Shown here one piece after another: positions 43,901 to 54,758 of a DNA stretch of 64,000 bases. The translations under genes and the position numbers were made by a program. The DNA is from Wurfbainia villosa (taxonomy: Eukaryota; Streptophyta; Magnoliopsida; Zingiberales; Zingiberaceae): positions 108,052,479 through 108,116,478 of the forward strand of contig CM045997.1 in NCBI GenBank assembly GCA_025175895.1. Direction: 5' to 3'. Each line of letters starts with the position of its first letter. Position 1 is the first letter of the stretch. The notes under the pieces were generated by a model. It was given only the letters and a program-made list of their open reading frames with translations. It had not been told where the DNA came from and made no database searches.

Positions 43901-46900
43901 AGTTTAAACAAACATATTGACACAACATAGTTGAAGGATAAAGGTACAATTCTCATCCACCTAAAGGAAAGTTGCTGATTCTTATACAGAAAAGAGGAAA
44001 TTGCAAATTATATTAGATCAAAACTTAATTATTACATGAGATCTTAACTCCTTTTTAAAGTTTGATGACACGACTACTTTTTTATAAAATAATAGACTTT
44101 TTAATAAAAGTCTAATTTTTCTAATAGAACTCAACCAAAAAAATTTAGTAACTTTTAAAAATTTATAACAAATTATTAAAATTAACAACTTGGATAACTT
44201 TTAATAAAATCTTAACTATCCTAATAAAACCTAACTGACACTTTCAAAAAGTCTAAAAAATTAATGTCTTAGATAACTTTTAATAAAATTAAATTCTTGG
44301 CACACATTGGTTACAAGTAACAACTTATTTAGTATAAAAATTGTAGTGATATCACTGTTCCACATCAATAAAAAAATAGTATCATATAATTAATTTTCTT
44401 TACAGTCCACTTCAATTTAGAGAAGATTTTTGGATCCCTAAAATTCTGCTAGGAAATCCTTGCAAATGGTTTGTGATCAACCTAACTTCAATAACAGTCT
44501 TGATACTTATTTTGATTTAGTTCTATATGTTGCTGGCATCCTTCATGTCGCTTATTAGAAATGCATGTACTAGAGAGTAAGGACAATATTTTGTTTTCAC
44601 AAAGCTTTGTGATGTAGCACAAGAAGAGATTGAGCGTTCAGAGATTTGGGTAGTAGAAATCTGAAATGGAGTTGTAAGGGATTGTAGAAAAGAGTTTAGA
44701 AACTTAGGTATCACATCTAAGGGTTCTTGGGCATCACACCATAAGGAGATTGCATCACACAACCAAAGATAACTCTCAAAATTTTGATATCTATTTCATA
44801 TCTCAGCATTACAACATTACACATATTTAGACTAGGACTCACAGAGGACTCATAAAGACATAAATGCTAGATGGACTCATTGAAAATACAAGGGACTCAT
44901 AAAGACAGGAAACTAAAACTCATAATGATGCTACAATTTTTCAAGCAGGCAAATTAAAACATATTGGAATTGTTGGACATTTAATGTTGGTTTTTGACTT
45001 TTGGGTTCAACCTTTGAAATTGATGAACTTTATATCATTTTCCAAGTAGATTTATCATCTTCCATGACATGCCAAATTAATAGTGCTTTAGAATCTTTAT
45101 TTATGTGTTTATAGACTTTTAAGGGAGTTTGCCATTTGTCTCCATCAATTCTCCCTGGATTAGAAATACTCGTCTTTAGCAAGTTAAATGAATGGAATCT
45201 TTTATAAAGATCTTGATTTAGCTATTGAAATCCATCATCGGTAATTCATGTGCATTTAGAAAAGGGTTGTACCTTCCATTTGATAAGGTACCTTTGATAA
45301 TCACCTCCCTTTTTTTGACACAATCTGATGATCAATTACATCCTCAATTTCTTCTTTCAATGTTTGAATCAATGGCAAACAAATATTACGTGCATTACTT
45401 GCCATAACATGTTCATGTCCAAGATATAAAGTGAGATCCTCAATGTTGAAGATATTTATAATACCCATGTCTGCTGGTAGATTAAGGACAAGCATCAGAG
45501 CTGATTTTCTTTAAAATTTTATAGGGTCCAACATTTTTTATTATATGCAAATTCAGCTATAGGAAAATTTAATCCCATGTGGTAATATGATCTCCAATCA
45601 GGCAACGAAAGTAAGCCACCCAAGCTTCTACTGACCACCTTTGTTTGACGATCTGATTGACGGTGAAAAGAAGAAAATTTCCACTTTGTATTCATCAATT
45701 TCCATAAGGTTCGTCAAAAGTAATTTGTAAACTTCACATCTTGATTAGAAACAATTGTTAATGATAACGCATAAAGATGAATAACTTCCTAGAAGAAAAG
45801 TTTAGCAATGTGAACAACATTTGATGTCTTTGAGCATGAGATGAAGTGGGCTATTTTTGAAAACTGATCCATCGCCACAGATATAGTCTTATCCCCTAAT
45901 GGTTTTAGGCAAACCAGGCATAAAATCCATGCTTATATCTTGCCATGATTTGTGTGGCACACGTAGAGGCATATATAAATTGGTATTTTCTTTCTTCCTT
46001 TAGATAATTAGTATGTGCGATACTGAGTGACAATCTTGGCCACATCCTTTTTAAGGCTAGGACAATAGAAATGATCCTCAACCATTGCAATTGTTTTATC
46101 TCTTCTAAAATGACTTGTTGCCCCTTCAGTATGTAACTCTCATATCACTTGTTCATAAAGAAAAGTATTGGGCAAACAAAGTCAGGTTCCCTTGAAGAGA
46201 ATCATATATAGCGAAAAATCTGGGAAATCTTCATGATGTTCAGCAATTGAAGCATCAAATATATTGCTGTAATCTTTGCACAAAGGATAGTCTTTCTTGA
46301 GTAGTTCGAATCCCACCACTTGTACAACCATAGAAGAAAGAATATATACCACTCTATCGAGTGCATCTGCTGCTCTATTTTCAACACCGAGCTTGAGTTT
46401 GATTACAAAAGTAGATTCTTATAAAAAAGAAACTCATATTCCATCTCGATTACTTAGTTTTTGTTGAGGGTTGATATATTGAAGAATGATCAGAATTAGA
46501 ACAAACTCTTGTGGGAGGTAGTGTCGTTAATAATGCAAAACCTGAACTATTGCATAAAATTCTTTATCATAAGTGTAATACTGTTGTTTTGCCGCATTCA
46601 ACTTATTAAGACTTAATATGGCTCCGATTCAAACAATAGAGGCATCACATGTCATTTCAATGACCTTTGAAAAATCTAGTTGTTGAAGAATAGGTGCTTC
46701 AACTAATCTTCTTACTTTTTGAAAAGCTTGCGAAGTTGTATCAGTCAAACTAAATTGGTCTTTCTTCGTACAATCAATTATGGGGTCATAATAGTACTGA
46801 AATTTATGATGAATCGCTTGTAAAATGTTGCTAAGCCATGAAAACTTTTGACTTATTGTAGTGTCCTAAGCAACAACTGTTCTTGGATGGCTTTTATCTT

Positions 46901-49900
46901 GTTAGGATCTGCTTCTAACCCTTTGGATGACACCACAAAACCCAAGAATACTACAAAGGAAGTCATAAAGGAACATTTCTTTAAATTTATATAGAGCTTC
47001 TCTTTGCAAAGAATTCTCATGGCTTCTGGTGTTCTAGAAACAATATTTTAATCCTTGATTATGAAGAGGGGATTTAAGAAATTACTAGCAACAGAAGAAG
47101 GCTTTCTTCAATCTATTGGATCTTCTGTACCCTCATCATGCTCATAACAGGTGCTCTGGTGCCTAAGTAGTTCACTCTGCTATTGGTGCTGCATTTGAGC
47201 TCTTTAATGGAGTGTTTGCGGGGGCCAATAAAGGGGAACAAGCTCGTTGAGAGTGAAGTTCATTTAATACATGAAGCAGGTGGCGACGGCTAGCAGGCGG
47301 TGAAGAATGAGAGTTTTCTTCTAGTTTGATATCCTGGCTATCCTTTGTCATCTTTCCAACATATTATGTTGTATAACAACAACAACAACAACAAAGCTTT
47401 ATCCTACTAGGTGGGTCGGCTATGGATTCTTTTACGCCATTGGATTATATTCCCTACTATATCATCATCTATATTTAAATAAATTTTATCTTGTTTTATT
47501 GTTGCTAACCAAGTCTTTTTTGGTCTTCCTCTTCCTCGTTTGATATGTATATTTGTTATCGTTTCACATCGTCTAACTGAAGTATTTATTAGCCATCTAA
47601 GTACATGTCCGTACCACCTTAAACGTGTCTCTTAGAGCTTTCCTTCAATAGATGCAACATCGACTTTTTTTTATAATGCTCTCATTTCTTATTCTGTCCA
47701 TTCTCGTATGTTCGCACATCCACCTTAACCTTCTCATCTCTGCAATTCTCATCTTTTGCTCATGTGCTCGAGTCATAGCCCAACATTCAGTGCCATATGA
47801 CATAGCAGGTCTAATTGCCGTTTTATAGAACTTCCTTTTAAGTTTTAGAGGCACTTTATGATCACATAAAACACCTGACGCTTTCCTCCATTTCAACCAT
47901 CATGTTTGTATTCTATGTAAGACATCTTTCTCAATCCCTCCATCATCTTGCAAAAATGATCATAAATATTTAAAGCTTTCAGTTCCAGATAGCTCGTCAT
48001 CTCCTATCTTAACACTTGTCTCATTACGTCTAATATTGCTAAACTTAAATTCTATATATTTTGTCTTTTACTCTACTAAGCTTAAAACCTTTCACTTCTA
48101 GTGTTTCCTACCAAGATTCTAGTTTAACATTTACTTCGTCACGTGTCTCATCTACCAAAACAATATCATTTGCAAACAATATGCACTACGGTACCGTGTC
48201 TTGAATGTGTCTAGTGAGTTCGTCCATGATTAGTGTAAAAAGATAGGGAAAAGTTGATCCTTAATGTAACCCTATCTTTATTGGAAATGTTTCAGTTAAT
48301 TCGCTTGAAGTCTTCACTCTGGTCGTTACTTCCTCACACATATCCTTGATTAGTTCAATATATTTTACACTAACACTTTTTTTTTAAATTCTCCATATAA
48401 TATCTCTTGGAACTCTATCATAAGTTTTTTCTAAGTCAATAAATACCATGTGTAAATCCTGCTTTTGCTTTCGATACTTTTCAATTAGTTGTCTGAGAAG
48501 ATGTATAGCTTCTATTGTCGATTTACTTGGCATAAATCCAAATTGATTTTCGAAAACCATGGTCTCCTTAATCTTTTTTCTATTACTCTTTTCTAAAGTT
48601 TCATGGTATGACTCATTAGTTTAATACCTCTATAGTTTTCACAAGTTTGTATGTCTCCCTTATAATTATATAAGGGAATTAGGATACTTACCCTCCATTG
48701 ATCAGACATCCTTTTTGTTTTTAATATCATGTTAAATAATTTTGTAAGCCATTTAATACTTTGTTCCCCTAAACACTTCCATATCTCTATTGGAAATATC
48801 ATTTGGTCCAACGACTTTTCCATTTTGCATTTCATTTAAAGCTTTTTTTACTTCTGAAATTTGGATTCTACGATAAAAATTTAAATTTCTATATTCATTT
48901 GACCTACTTAAATTATCTAAATTAAATTGGTCTCTTAAACCTTCATTAAAAAGTTGATGAAAATATCTCTTCCACCGCTCTTTTATTTCTTCATCATTTA
49001 TTAGTATCCTATTGCATTCATCTTTAATATATCTTATTTTATCAAGATCTTTTGTTTTCCTCTTTCTCACTTTAGCTATTCTATAAATGTCTTTTTTCCC
49101 TTCTTTTGTATCTAATTTTCGATATAACCGTTCAAAAGTTTCAGTCTTAGCTTCATTCATCGTTTTCTTAGCTTCTTTCTTGGATATTGTATATTTTTTC
49201 AAGTTTTCCTCGTTTTTACAAATATATAATTTCTTATTGGTTGTTCGTTTTTCCTTGACTTTCTCTTATACTTTTTCATTCCACATCCAAGATTCTTTAC
49301 TTGGTGGTGCATGTCCCTTTGACTACTATTTTCAACTTTGATACCATCTTATCCCATGTCGTATTAGGGTCACTGTATATTTCATCTAATACTTGTACTC
49401 CTAACTTCTCTTTAAATATATTTAGTTTGTTATCCTTTAAGTTTCACCACTTAATTCTAGGAGTCGTGTATATTTTTCTTCTATTAATATTATGTTTAAG
49501 GCGTATATCCAATACTACTAACTTATGTTGAGTAGTTAAATTTTTTCCAAGGATGACCTTACAATCTTTACAAATCTTTCTATCTCTCTTTCTAACCATA
49601 AGAAAGTAAATTTGTGATTTATTATTTCCACTTTTAAACGTGACTAAGTGTTCTTTTTTTTCTTAAAAAATATATTAGCTAGTATAAGATCATATGATAT
49701 TGCAAAATCCAAAATAGTTTTACCTTCTTCATTTTTTGTTCCAAACCCATAATCCCCATGCACCCGCACTCTCTCATAATATTCGTCATTTTTCACTCCG
49801 ACATGCCCATTTAAATCGCCTCCTATTAAAATCATCTCATTTGACGGAATATTTTGTAATATTTCATCCAAGTCATCCCAAAATCTTAATTTGATATTTT

Positions 49901-50757
49901 CATCTAATCCTATTTGAGGTGCATATACACTAATTACGTTCATAGTTTCTTTCTCCATTATTATTTTGAGAGCTATAATTCTATTTCTTTTCTAATTACT
50001 TCTACAACTTTATCCTTTAACGAACTATCTACAATAATATCTACTCTATTTTTTGTTTTACTTTTTCCTGTATACCATAACTTAAAATCCTAGTTCTCTA
50101 TCATCTTTGCCTTCTCACCTATCCATTGTCTCTTGTCTACACACAATATTAATTTTTCTCTTAATCATCGTATCTACTATCTCTATTGTTTTACCGGTGA
50201 GGGTTTCTATGTTCCATGTACTAAATCTTAGACTATTAATTTTTCTATAATATTTGTTTTTACCCAACCTATGGTGTGAGAATTCTTGCTTATTTAACAC
50301 TACACCTAAGTTTTCATGGAGATGTAACAGTGCTTGTCGATACGTTGCAGTCGGATCCTGCAATGCAAATTTTTGTATATTTTTCACTACACCTGAGTTC
50401 TGAAGATGTAGCGGTCCTTGCTGAGACGTTATAGTCGGACCCTGTAACGCGTTCCTTCTGGAGAACAATCTAACATTAGTACAATAGTTTGATTGATCCA
50501 TTAATTATACATTTGTCTTAGTTTAACGATGACTGACAACCTAACGCAACTCTCTTTTATCTGGGCTTGGGACCGGCCACGACAAGGTTAACTCATCATG
50601 GGCGGAGTTTCCAACATATTATGTTGTATTAGATTAAATTGTATTGATGCTTTCTATTGTCGGGAATGATATGATTCGACATGGAATTTGTATTCCTTTT
50701 GTTTGCTAACTGTTCTTTTATTGACGCGTTGCAGGAGTCTTTGAAGACGGAATGTGA
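40921..50757 (+). CDS. Host gene resembling DUF1664 family, six exons
   Basis: Exons, each with GT..AG borders: 40921-40975, 41068-41156, 41488-41545, 41888-41958, 43558-43675, 50735-50757 (spliced 414 nt, 137 residues). The product opens MAMKMVAAISDIVIIAGAG, has a short linker, then NITSLIISIVTFGALAYGIM (one membrane helix, exon 4), then a coiled coil (NKEINNRNQQINNLNQRLEG) and a basic end. Layout and the wording around the helix recall plant DUF1664 proteins, usually about 300 residues; this would be a short form. The end is uncertain: exon 5 read through stops at 43681 (RRGW), splicing gives GVFEDGM at 50757. The last intron is 7.1 kb and holds a gypsy fragment and a LINE. No frameshift in the first five exons, so it may be active. 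Function unknown. Confidence 0.6.
41959..43557 (+). other. Intron 4 of the DUF1664-like gene
   Basis: AT-rich, 1.6 kb. I see no gene or clear element in it; the short open frames have no recognisable product. Confidence 0.6.
43684..44960 (+). other. Intron 5, first part
   Basis: AT-rich sequence with degenerate local repeats (CTTTTAATAAAATCTTAACT types, 44090-44290). No coding content recognised. Confidence 0.55.
44960..47050 (-). pseudogene. Decayed Ty3/gypsy polyprotein fragment in intron 5
   Basis: On the minus strand broken frames read as Ty3/gypsy pol. 46530-47050: RT C-terminus and RNase H, with wording such as FSWLSNILQAIHHKF, IIDCTKKDQFSLTD, EMTCDASI and AAKQQYYTYDKEFYAIVQ. 45330-46130: integrase, with SWQDISMDFMPGLPKPLGD, ISVAMDQFSKIAHFI, TIVSNQDVKF and LPIAEFAYNKK. 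Order RT/RNase H then integrase is the gypsy order (copia is reversed). Many stops and frameshifts; no LTRs recognised. Confidence 0.75.
47353..47374. repeat. Left target-site duplication of the LINE
   Basis: A 22-bp sequence starting TTTCCAACATATTATG, identical at 50608-50629. Confidence 0.9.
47645..49202 (-). pseudogene. LINE reverse transcriptase and C-terminal domain
   Basis: 48753-49202: GKVVGPNDIS, start of the RT. 48593-48835: WRVSILIPLYNYKGDIQTCE and NYRGIKLMSHTMKL, the conserved palm start of RTE elements. The catalytic box region (48150-48590) is frameshifted. 47645-47896: FYKTAIRPAMSYGTECWAMT and MRRLRWMCEHTRMDRIRNE, the RTE C-terminus. Confidence 0.82.
49644..50501 (-). pseudogene. 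LINE endonuclease domain
   Basis: APE-type endonuclease pieces: STWNIETLTGKTIEIVDTMI and CRQETMDR (the glutamate of the QE motif) at 50115-50501, then VISVYAPQIGLDENIKLRFW and LIGGDLNGHVG (active-site D/N) at 49644-49958. Frameshifts separate them. The domain would nick target DNA for target-primed reverse transcription. Confidence 0.8.
50608..50629. repeat. Right target-site duplication of the LINE
   Basis: Identical to 47353-47374 over 22 bp; the intron sequence resumes after it. Confidence 0.9.
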
Positions 50758-51350
50758 GAAGAAAAAGGCGAGATAGATACTTCACACAGAGGAAGCATGC
50801 CATCCTAGCTTAGATATTCAGATTTTATTTTTGTTGACTGTTTGCTTGCATTCTTATTTGCCTCTGAATTGATATCGACTTCAAATTTAATATGGTCATG
50901 CTTTTGCACCCTTTAAACTTTTGTGAAATTGTGTTTTACTTCCTGGTTTACAAAGATGTTGAAAATTTTGGAAATGTATCTGTTTGTTTGCAAATTAGAT
51001 ATTCGTGTTTTGCTCGTCTTTCCGAAATATTACGTTATGCTACTGCTAAACTATATTGGCTAAATTGTATTAAAACATTTTAGCATCGAGAATGATATGA
51101 ATAAACATGGAATCTGTGCTCCCCTTGTGTTTGCTAATTTTGCTTTTATCGATACCTTGAAGGAGTCTTTGAAGAAAGAATGTGAGTAGAAAAAGGCGCA
51201 ATACTTTCCTCGGAGGAAGTATGCCATCCTGGCTTAGATATTCAGATGTTGATTGTTTGCTTGCTTCAAGGCATTCTTATGTGCTCTGAATTTGTATTGA
51301 CTTCGACATAATCTGATCATGCTTTTGCATTATTTAAACTGTTGAATTGA
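50630..51350 (+). repeat. Tandem duplication of last exon region of the DUF1664-like gene
   Basis: About 300 bp from 50625 recur from about 51045. GAGTCTTTGAAG and GAATGTGAG of exon 6 (50735) recur at 51166-51190, and downstream GCATGCCATCCT.GCTTAGAT recurs as well. In the second copy the acceptor reads TTGAAG instead of TTGCAG, and the predicted end GVFEDGM becomes GVFEERM. It could be an alternative last exon or a relic. Confidence 0.75.
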
Positions 51351-52227
51351 TGTTTGTGTCCTGCTTTGCTATATTCGTTTCTTTGCAAATTAAAACTGTG
51401 ATTCCAAGGAGCCAATGAACGGATGCTTATTTCATAGCCATGCTTAAAAAGAGCAATGTAGTTTTACATGTTTGAATAAATTTGTCAGTCACTTTTAAAT
51501 TCACATATTTCTTAATTTTGTGCTCTTAGTTTCAAAATATTCTTAAAGAACATTCTTTACTTTTTAAAATCTGACTCCTTTCTCACATAAATGATCACTC
51601 AAATAAAATCTTAAATTGAAAATCCTTTTTATTTTTTATTTTAAATTCTGATTTGTTATGAGCCCAAGAGTGAAATTATAACAGAAATAAAAGTAAAAAA
51701 TGCGCCTCAATAAAAATATACATGATTTAGAGAAGACATTCATAAGTGCATTATTTCTTGTAACAAAATTTGATAATTTATTCGGCAATTTACAAGATAC
51801 ATTGCGTTCCGGTTACGTATTGCTATTATTAATGCGACATAGTTTGAATTATCCGTCGCGCGTAATTCTAAAATACCCTCCGTCGACAGCGTTTTTAATG
51901 CGAAGTTCGCATGCATCAAGGCCATTTCAAATCAGTATCTAGCGTCCCAAGCGAGTCACCCAAACGAGTCACCACATTAGCGTCTTCGTGTCTTTAGCTT
52001 CCGGGAAATCTTAGAGCGCACAAATATTTGGAAATTCTTAGATTCCAGTTTTCCTCCAGTGTCATTTCGTTAGCTTCCGAGTTTTAGGATTTCGGCGAGA
52101 CGCTTCGAGGTAATATGATGTCGTCCTCTCATTTAACTAGAGTTTTACCCATTTCTTACTCGGTTTTAGGGTTTCCGTTGAAAGACGTATATCTCATAAG
52201 ATTTTTGTCTACCATTCATTATTGCAG
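51351..52227 (+). promoter_or_regulatory. Intergenic region and 5' UTR/intron of the Ulp1-type gene
   Basis: 51351-51950 is AT-rich without recognised content. 51960-52110 is GC-richer leader-like sequence (repeat GCGAGTCACC, ACGAGTCACC). A possible donor GGTAATATG at 52109 and acceptor GCAG at 52227 would frame a 5' UTR intron just before the ATG at 52229. Confidence 0.4.
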
Positions 52228-52228
52228 A

Positions 52229-53584
52229 ATGAGTCAAGCATCTGGTTCAACCTCTCCTTCACCGGCCAAGGTATGTGTCTCATTCCTTGCTTTAATCGAA
52301 TATGAAGTATGCCATATGTTTAAAATGATTTTTCGGTTATGGTTTTGGAATGGTTTAAAATATTCAAATACAAATGGACGATCTTTTTAATCTGTATCTG
52401 AATTAGATAAATAGAGCCCTAAAGTTTTTTTAACAGGATTATTGCAAAGCATTGCAGATTCTCTAATTTGTTTGTTACAATTACAAAATGAAGGAATAAA
52501 TCAGGTTTTTAAAATTTTGTATTTTCAAATTGTTAGGGAAATAATGAGTGTGCGAAGAAACTACAATGGACTAGCGTTTTAGGCCACTTTATTGAATTTT
52601 TTGGAGGTCCATGTGCTAAAGGAAAGCAACGTCCATCTGTTTATTTACACGAAAGGTACAGAGAGATCATTAAACAAACCTCATTTGCTGTTTTTTTGAA
52701 TATACAAGACATTCCACAAATCTGTGGCATATTGGTCAATATATTTCAAAGTTGGGATTCGACAAGTCAAAGCTTTAAGTTTTCAACTGTGCAGTTGCTT
52801 TCACCAGAAGAGATGTGTCCCTTTTGCTCGGTATTGCAGATAGAGGGGCTTCTGTTCCTATGAATTCAACTAATGCATCAGGTGCTCTTTTCAATTCTCA
52901 ATTCTCCAAAAAAGAACCAACTAAATCGAGGTTAGAGTTTTTGCTTAAAACCTTTTCTGCTAGAGTAGAATTAGATGAAGATGTGTTGATATTTTGTAAG
53001 TTGTATGTTTTGTATATATTTGCCTGTGTGTTGTTTTGTACTACTATATATAAGGTCCCCATAGGTCTTGTAGATATTGTAGATGATTTTGACAACATAG
53101 GTAGTTTCAATTGGGTTGAAGCCATCCATCAATTTATGGCTCCACAATTGCCTACTATTGGAGATCTATGTTCATCTACTAATACAGTTGCACAGAAGAG
53201 CCGAATCCCTTACCTAAAGGGATTTGCCGACCTTTTGACTGTAAGTTCCTTCTTACTAAATTATTTTGTCTTTTATATTCACATAAGTATGTAACACTTT
53301 GGATATGAGCAGGCTTGGTTTCTGGAACATGTCCCAATCCAGAGACCATACAATACCGAAGGGCCATGAATAAATAAGTGGAGGGCAACTCCTTCACATA
53401 TTAGCAAGGTGAGGAATTTATTGGAGCAAGTCTCACCTGAACAGGTAAATAGAAGACCACAACTTAACATTTTTTCATTTTTGTTATCTAAATAATTGTT
53501 GAATTTTTGATAGGTCATTGTTGATCTAGTGTGTACACGTAGTGAAATTACATTGCTTGATAAGGTTGACTATTATATTGAAAA
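52229..53584 (+). pseudogene. DUF1985/plant-mobile-type plus Ulp1 gene, N-terminal part
   Basis: Exons: 52229-52270 (MSQASGSTSPSPAK), 52537-53240, 53313-53444, 53514-53584. Exon 2 reads LQWTSVLGHFIEFFGGPC, then, after an apparent one-base deletion near 52800, TRRDVSLLLGIADRGA, LEFLLKTFSARVELDEDVLI and VDDFDNIGSFNWVEAIHQFM. This pattern recalls DUF1985/plant mobile regions often joined to Ulp1 proteases, which are frequently captured by DNA transposons. Exon 3 has a premature TGA near 53367. Exon 4 reads DLVCTRSEITLLDKVDYYIE and is cut by element E at 53585; its frame resumes at 59031. N-terminal family assignment is a moderate guess; pseudogene status is clear. Confidence 0.6.
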
Positions 53585-54696
53585 TGTTAGGGCAATCTCT
53601 TGCCATGATAAGGTTTTGATGTGTGTGGCAAAGGGTTTAAGTTAAGATGATATTGTTGATTTGATATGTGCGTTGAAGTCATGCAGGGCTTAGTAATTCG
53701 CACATGGAGCCGTGGCGGGTTCACCACTCATCACTCGGGCCTTGAGTCGGTGAAGTATTGCTTTGCGGAAGCCGTGCGCTTGGAGCATCCGAGGGACCGC
53801 CGGACGAGATGACTTGAAGTGAAGCCAAGGAAGCAGACTTCGGAGGTAAGAGACGCGAAGGAGCATTGCAGAGCCGTGCGCCTGATGCTGCCGAGGGACG
53901 TGGCCGTGAACGAAGAGAGCTTCGGCGAGGGACTTCGAGTGAGATGAGAGAATGAGTGAAATGTAAGTAGCTCATTAGGTGAACTTGGCCGAATGGCTGA
54001 GTGTCGGAGACTTGACCGCAAGGGTTAAGCGCCATAGGTTGCGATTATCCCGATCAGCGCGGACCGGGTCGAATGGGTTCGCCGCAGCGATCAACCGGCC
54101 GGCGAGCCATCGGCTCGACGGTCATCGATCCGATGGGATCCATCGGGCCGATCGCGTACCGCTGGTTTACAACTGGCAGGTCGGCATCCGACGTGTTCGG
54201 AGGCGCTTGTAGGATTGCAATGATCGCGAAAGGCGATCGACTGATGGCGGCCAACGGGAAGAAAAGCTTCCTCTCTATAAAAAGAGAGGGGTTGGGGCTT
54301 TGGGAGGCTAATGCTTATGCTCCAAACAATCTTCCTAGTGCCCCACAAGCTTTAAACTCTTCTTACTTGTCTTTATGTCATTCCTATTGTAAGAAGAGTG
54401 ATCTTGGTTGTAAAGGTTACCTCCACCTAGCTTGGTGCAAAGGAGAGACCATTAGTGATTGGTTTTGGAGGCGTGATTCACCTCGGACGAATCGGGTCGT
54501 GGATTAGCGGCGTAGCCGTGAACCACGTTATATTCCTTTGTTAGCATTGGTTTGTTTTGCTTTGTCTTTATTTGTTTTGTTTTATTATTCCGCTTGCGCT
54601 AATCTCTTGTATAGACGAGCAAATTACAACGTCCAACGAACGAGGGCTATTCACCCCCCTCTAGCCGGCCATTCCATTCGACATCCGACCCCAACA
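53585..54696 (+). repeat. 5' LTR of element E
   Basis: TGTTAGGGCAATCTC...CGACCCCAACA, 1112 bp. TATAAAAA at 54276-54283 inside the inverted repeat CCTCTCT/AGAGAGG. The segment 54029-54255 differs strongly from its partner in the 3' LTR while both sides match. Confidence 0.92.
54276..54283 (+). promoter_or_regulatory. TATA box in E 5' LTR, inside an inverted repeat
   Basis: CCTCTCTATAAAAAGAGAGG: 7-bp arms around the TATA core; identical at 58606-58613. Confidence 0.55.
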
Positions 54697-54698
54697 AG

Positions 54699-54710
54699 TG
54701 GTATCAGAGC
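54699..54710 (+). other. Primer binding site of element E
   Basis: TGGTATCAGAGC, exact initiator-Met tRNA complement, two bases after the LTR. Confidence 0.95.
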
Positions 54711-54758
54711 CAAGGAAAGCTTGTCGAGGACTAACCGCCACAACAAGCAACTTTCAAA

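Larger units (their letters stand above)
47375..50607 (-). mobile_element. Full-length RTE-type LINE
   Basis: 3233 bp between perfect 22-bp target duplications. In sense orientation it begins near 50607 (CCGCCCATGATGAGTTAACC, then GGCCGGTCCCAAGCCC, a familiar plant RTE start), encodes an APE-type endonuclease and a reverse transcriptase, and ends in a (TTG)n tail, the RTE-style trinucleotide end. Frameshifts and stops break the ORF, but the intact duplications suggest a moderate age. It lies in intron 5 of the DUF1664-like gene, opposite to its strand, just upstream of the last exon. Confidence 0.88.

Noticed and set aside
45301..46387. Small minus-strand frames as separate genes
   Set aside because: Read together they are pieces of one decayed Ty3/gypsy integrase and RT region.
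53721..54507. Several open frames of 77-144 codons in the E LTR, repeated at 57893-58836
   Set aside because: They lie in both LTRs, overlap on both strands and cross the variable cassette; GC-rich LTR sequence explains them.
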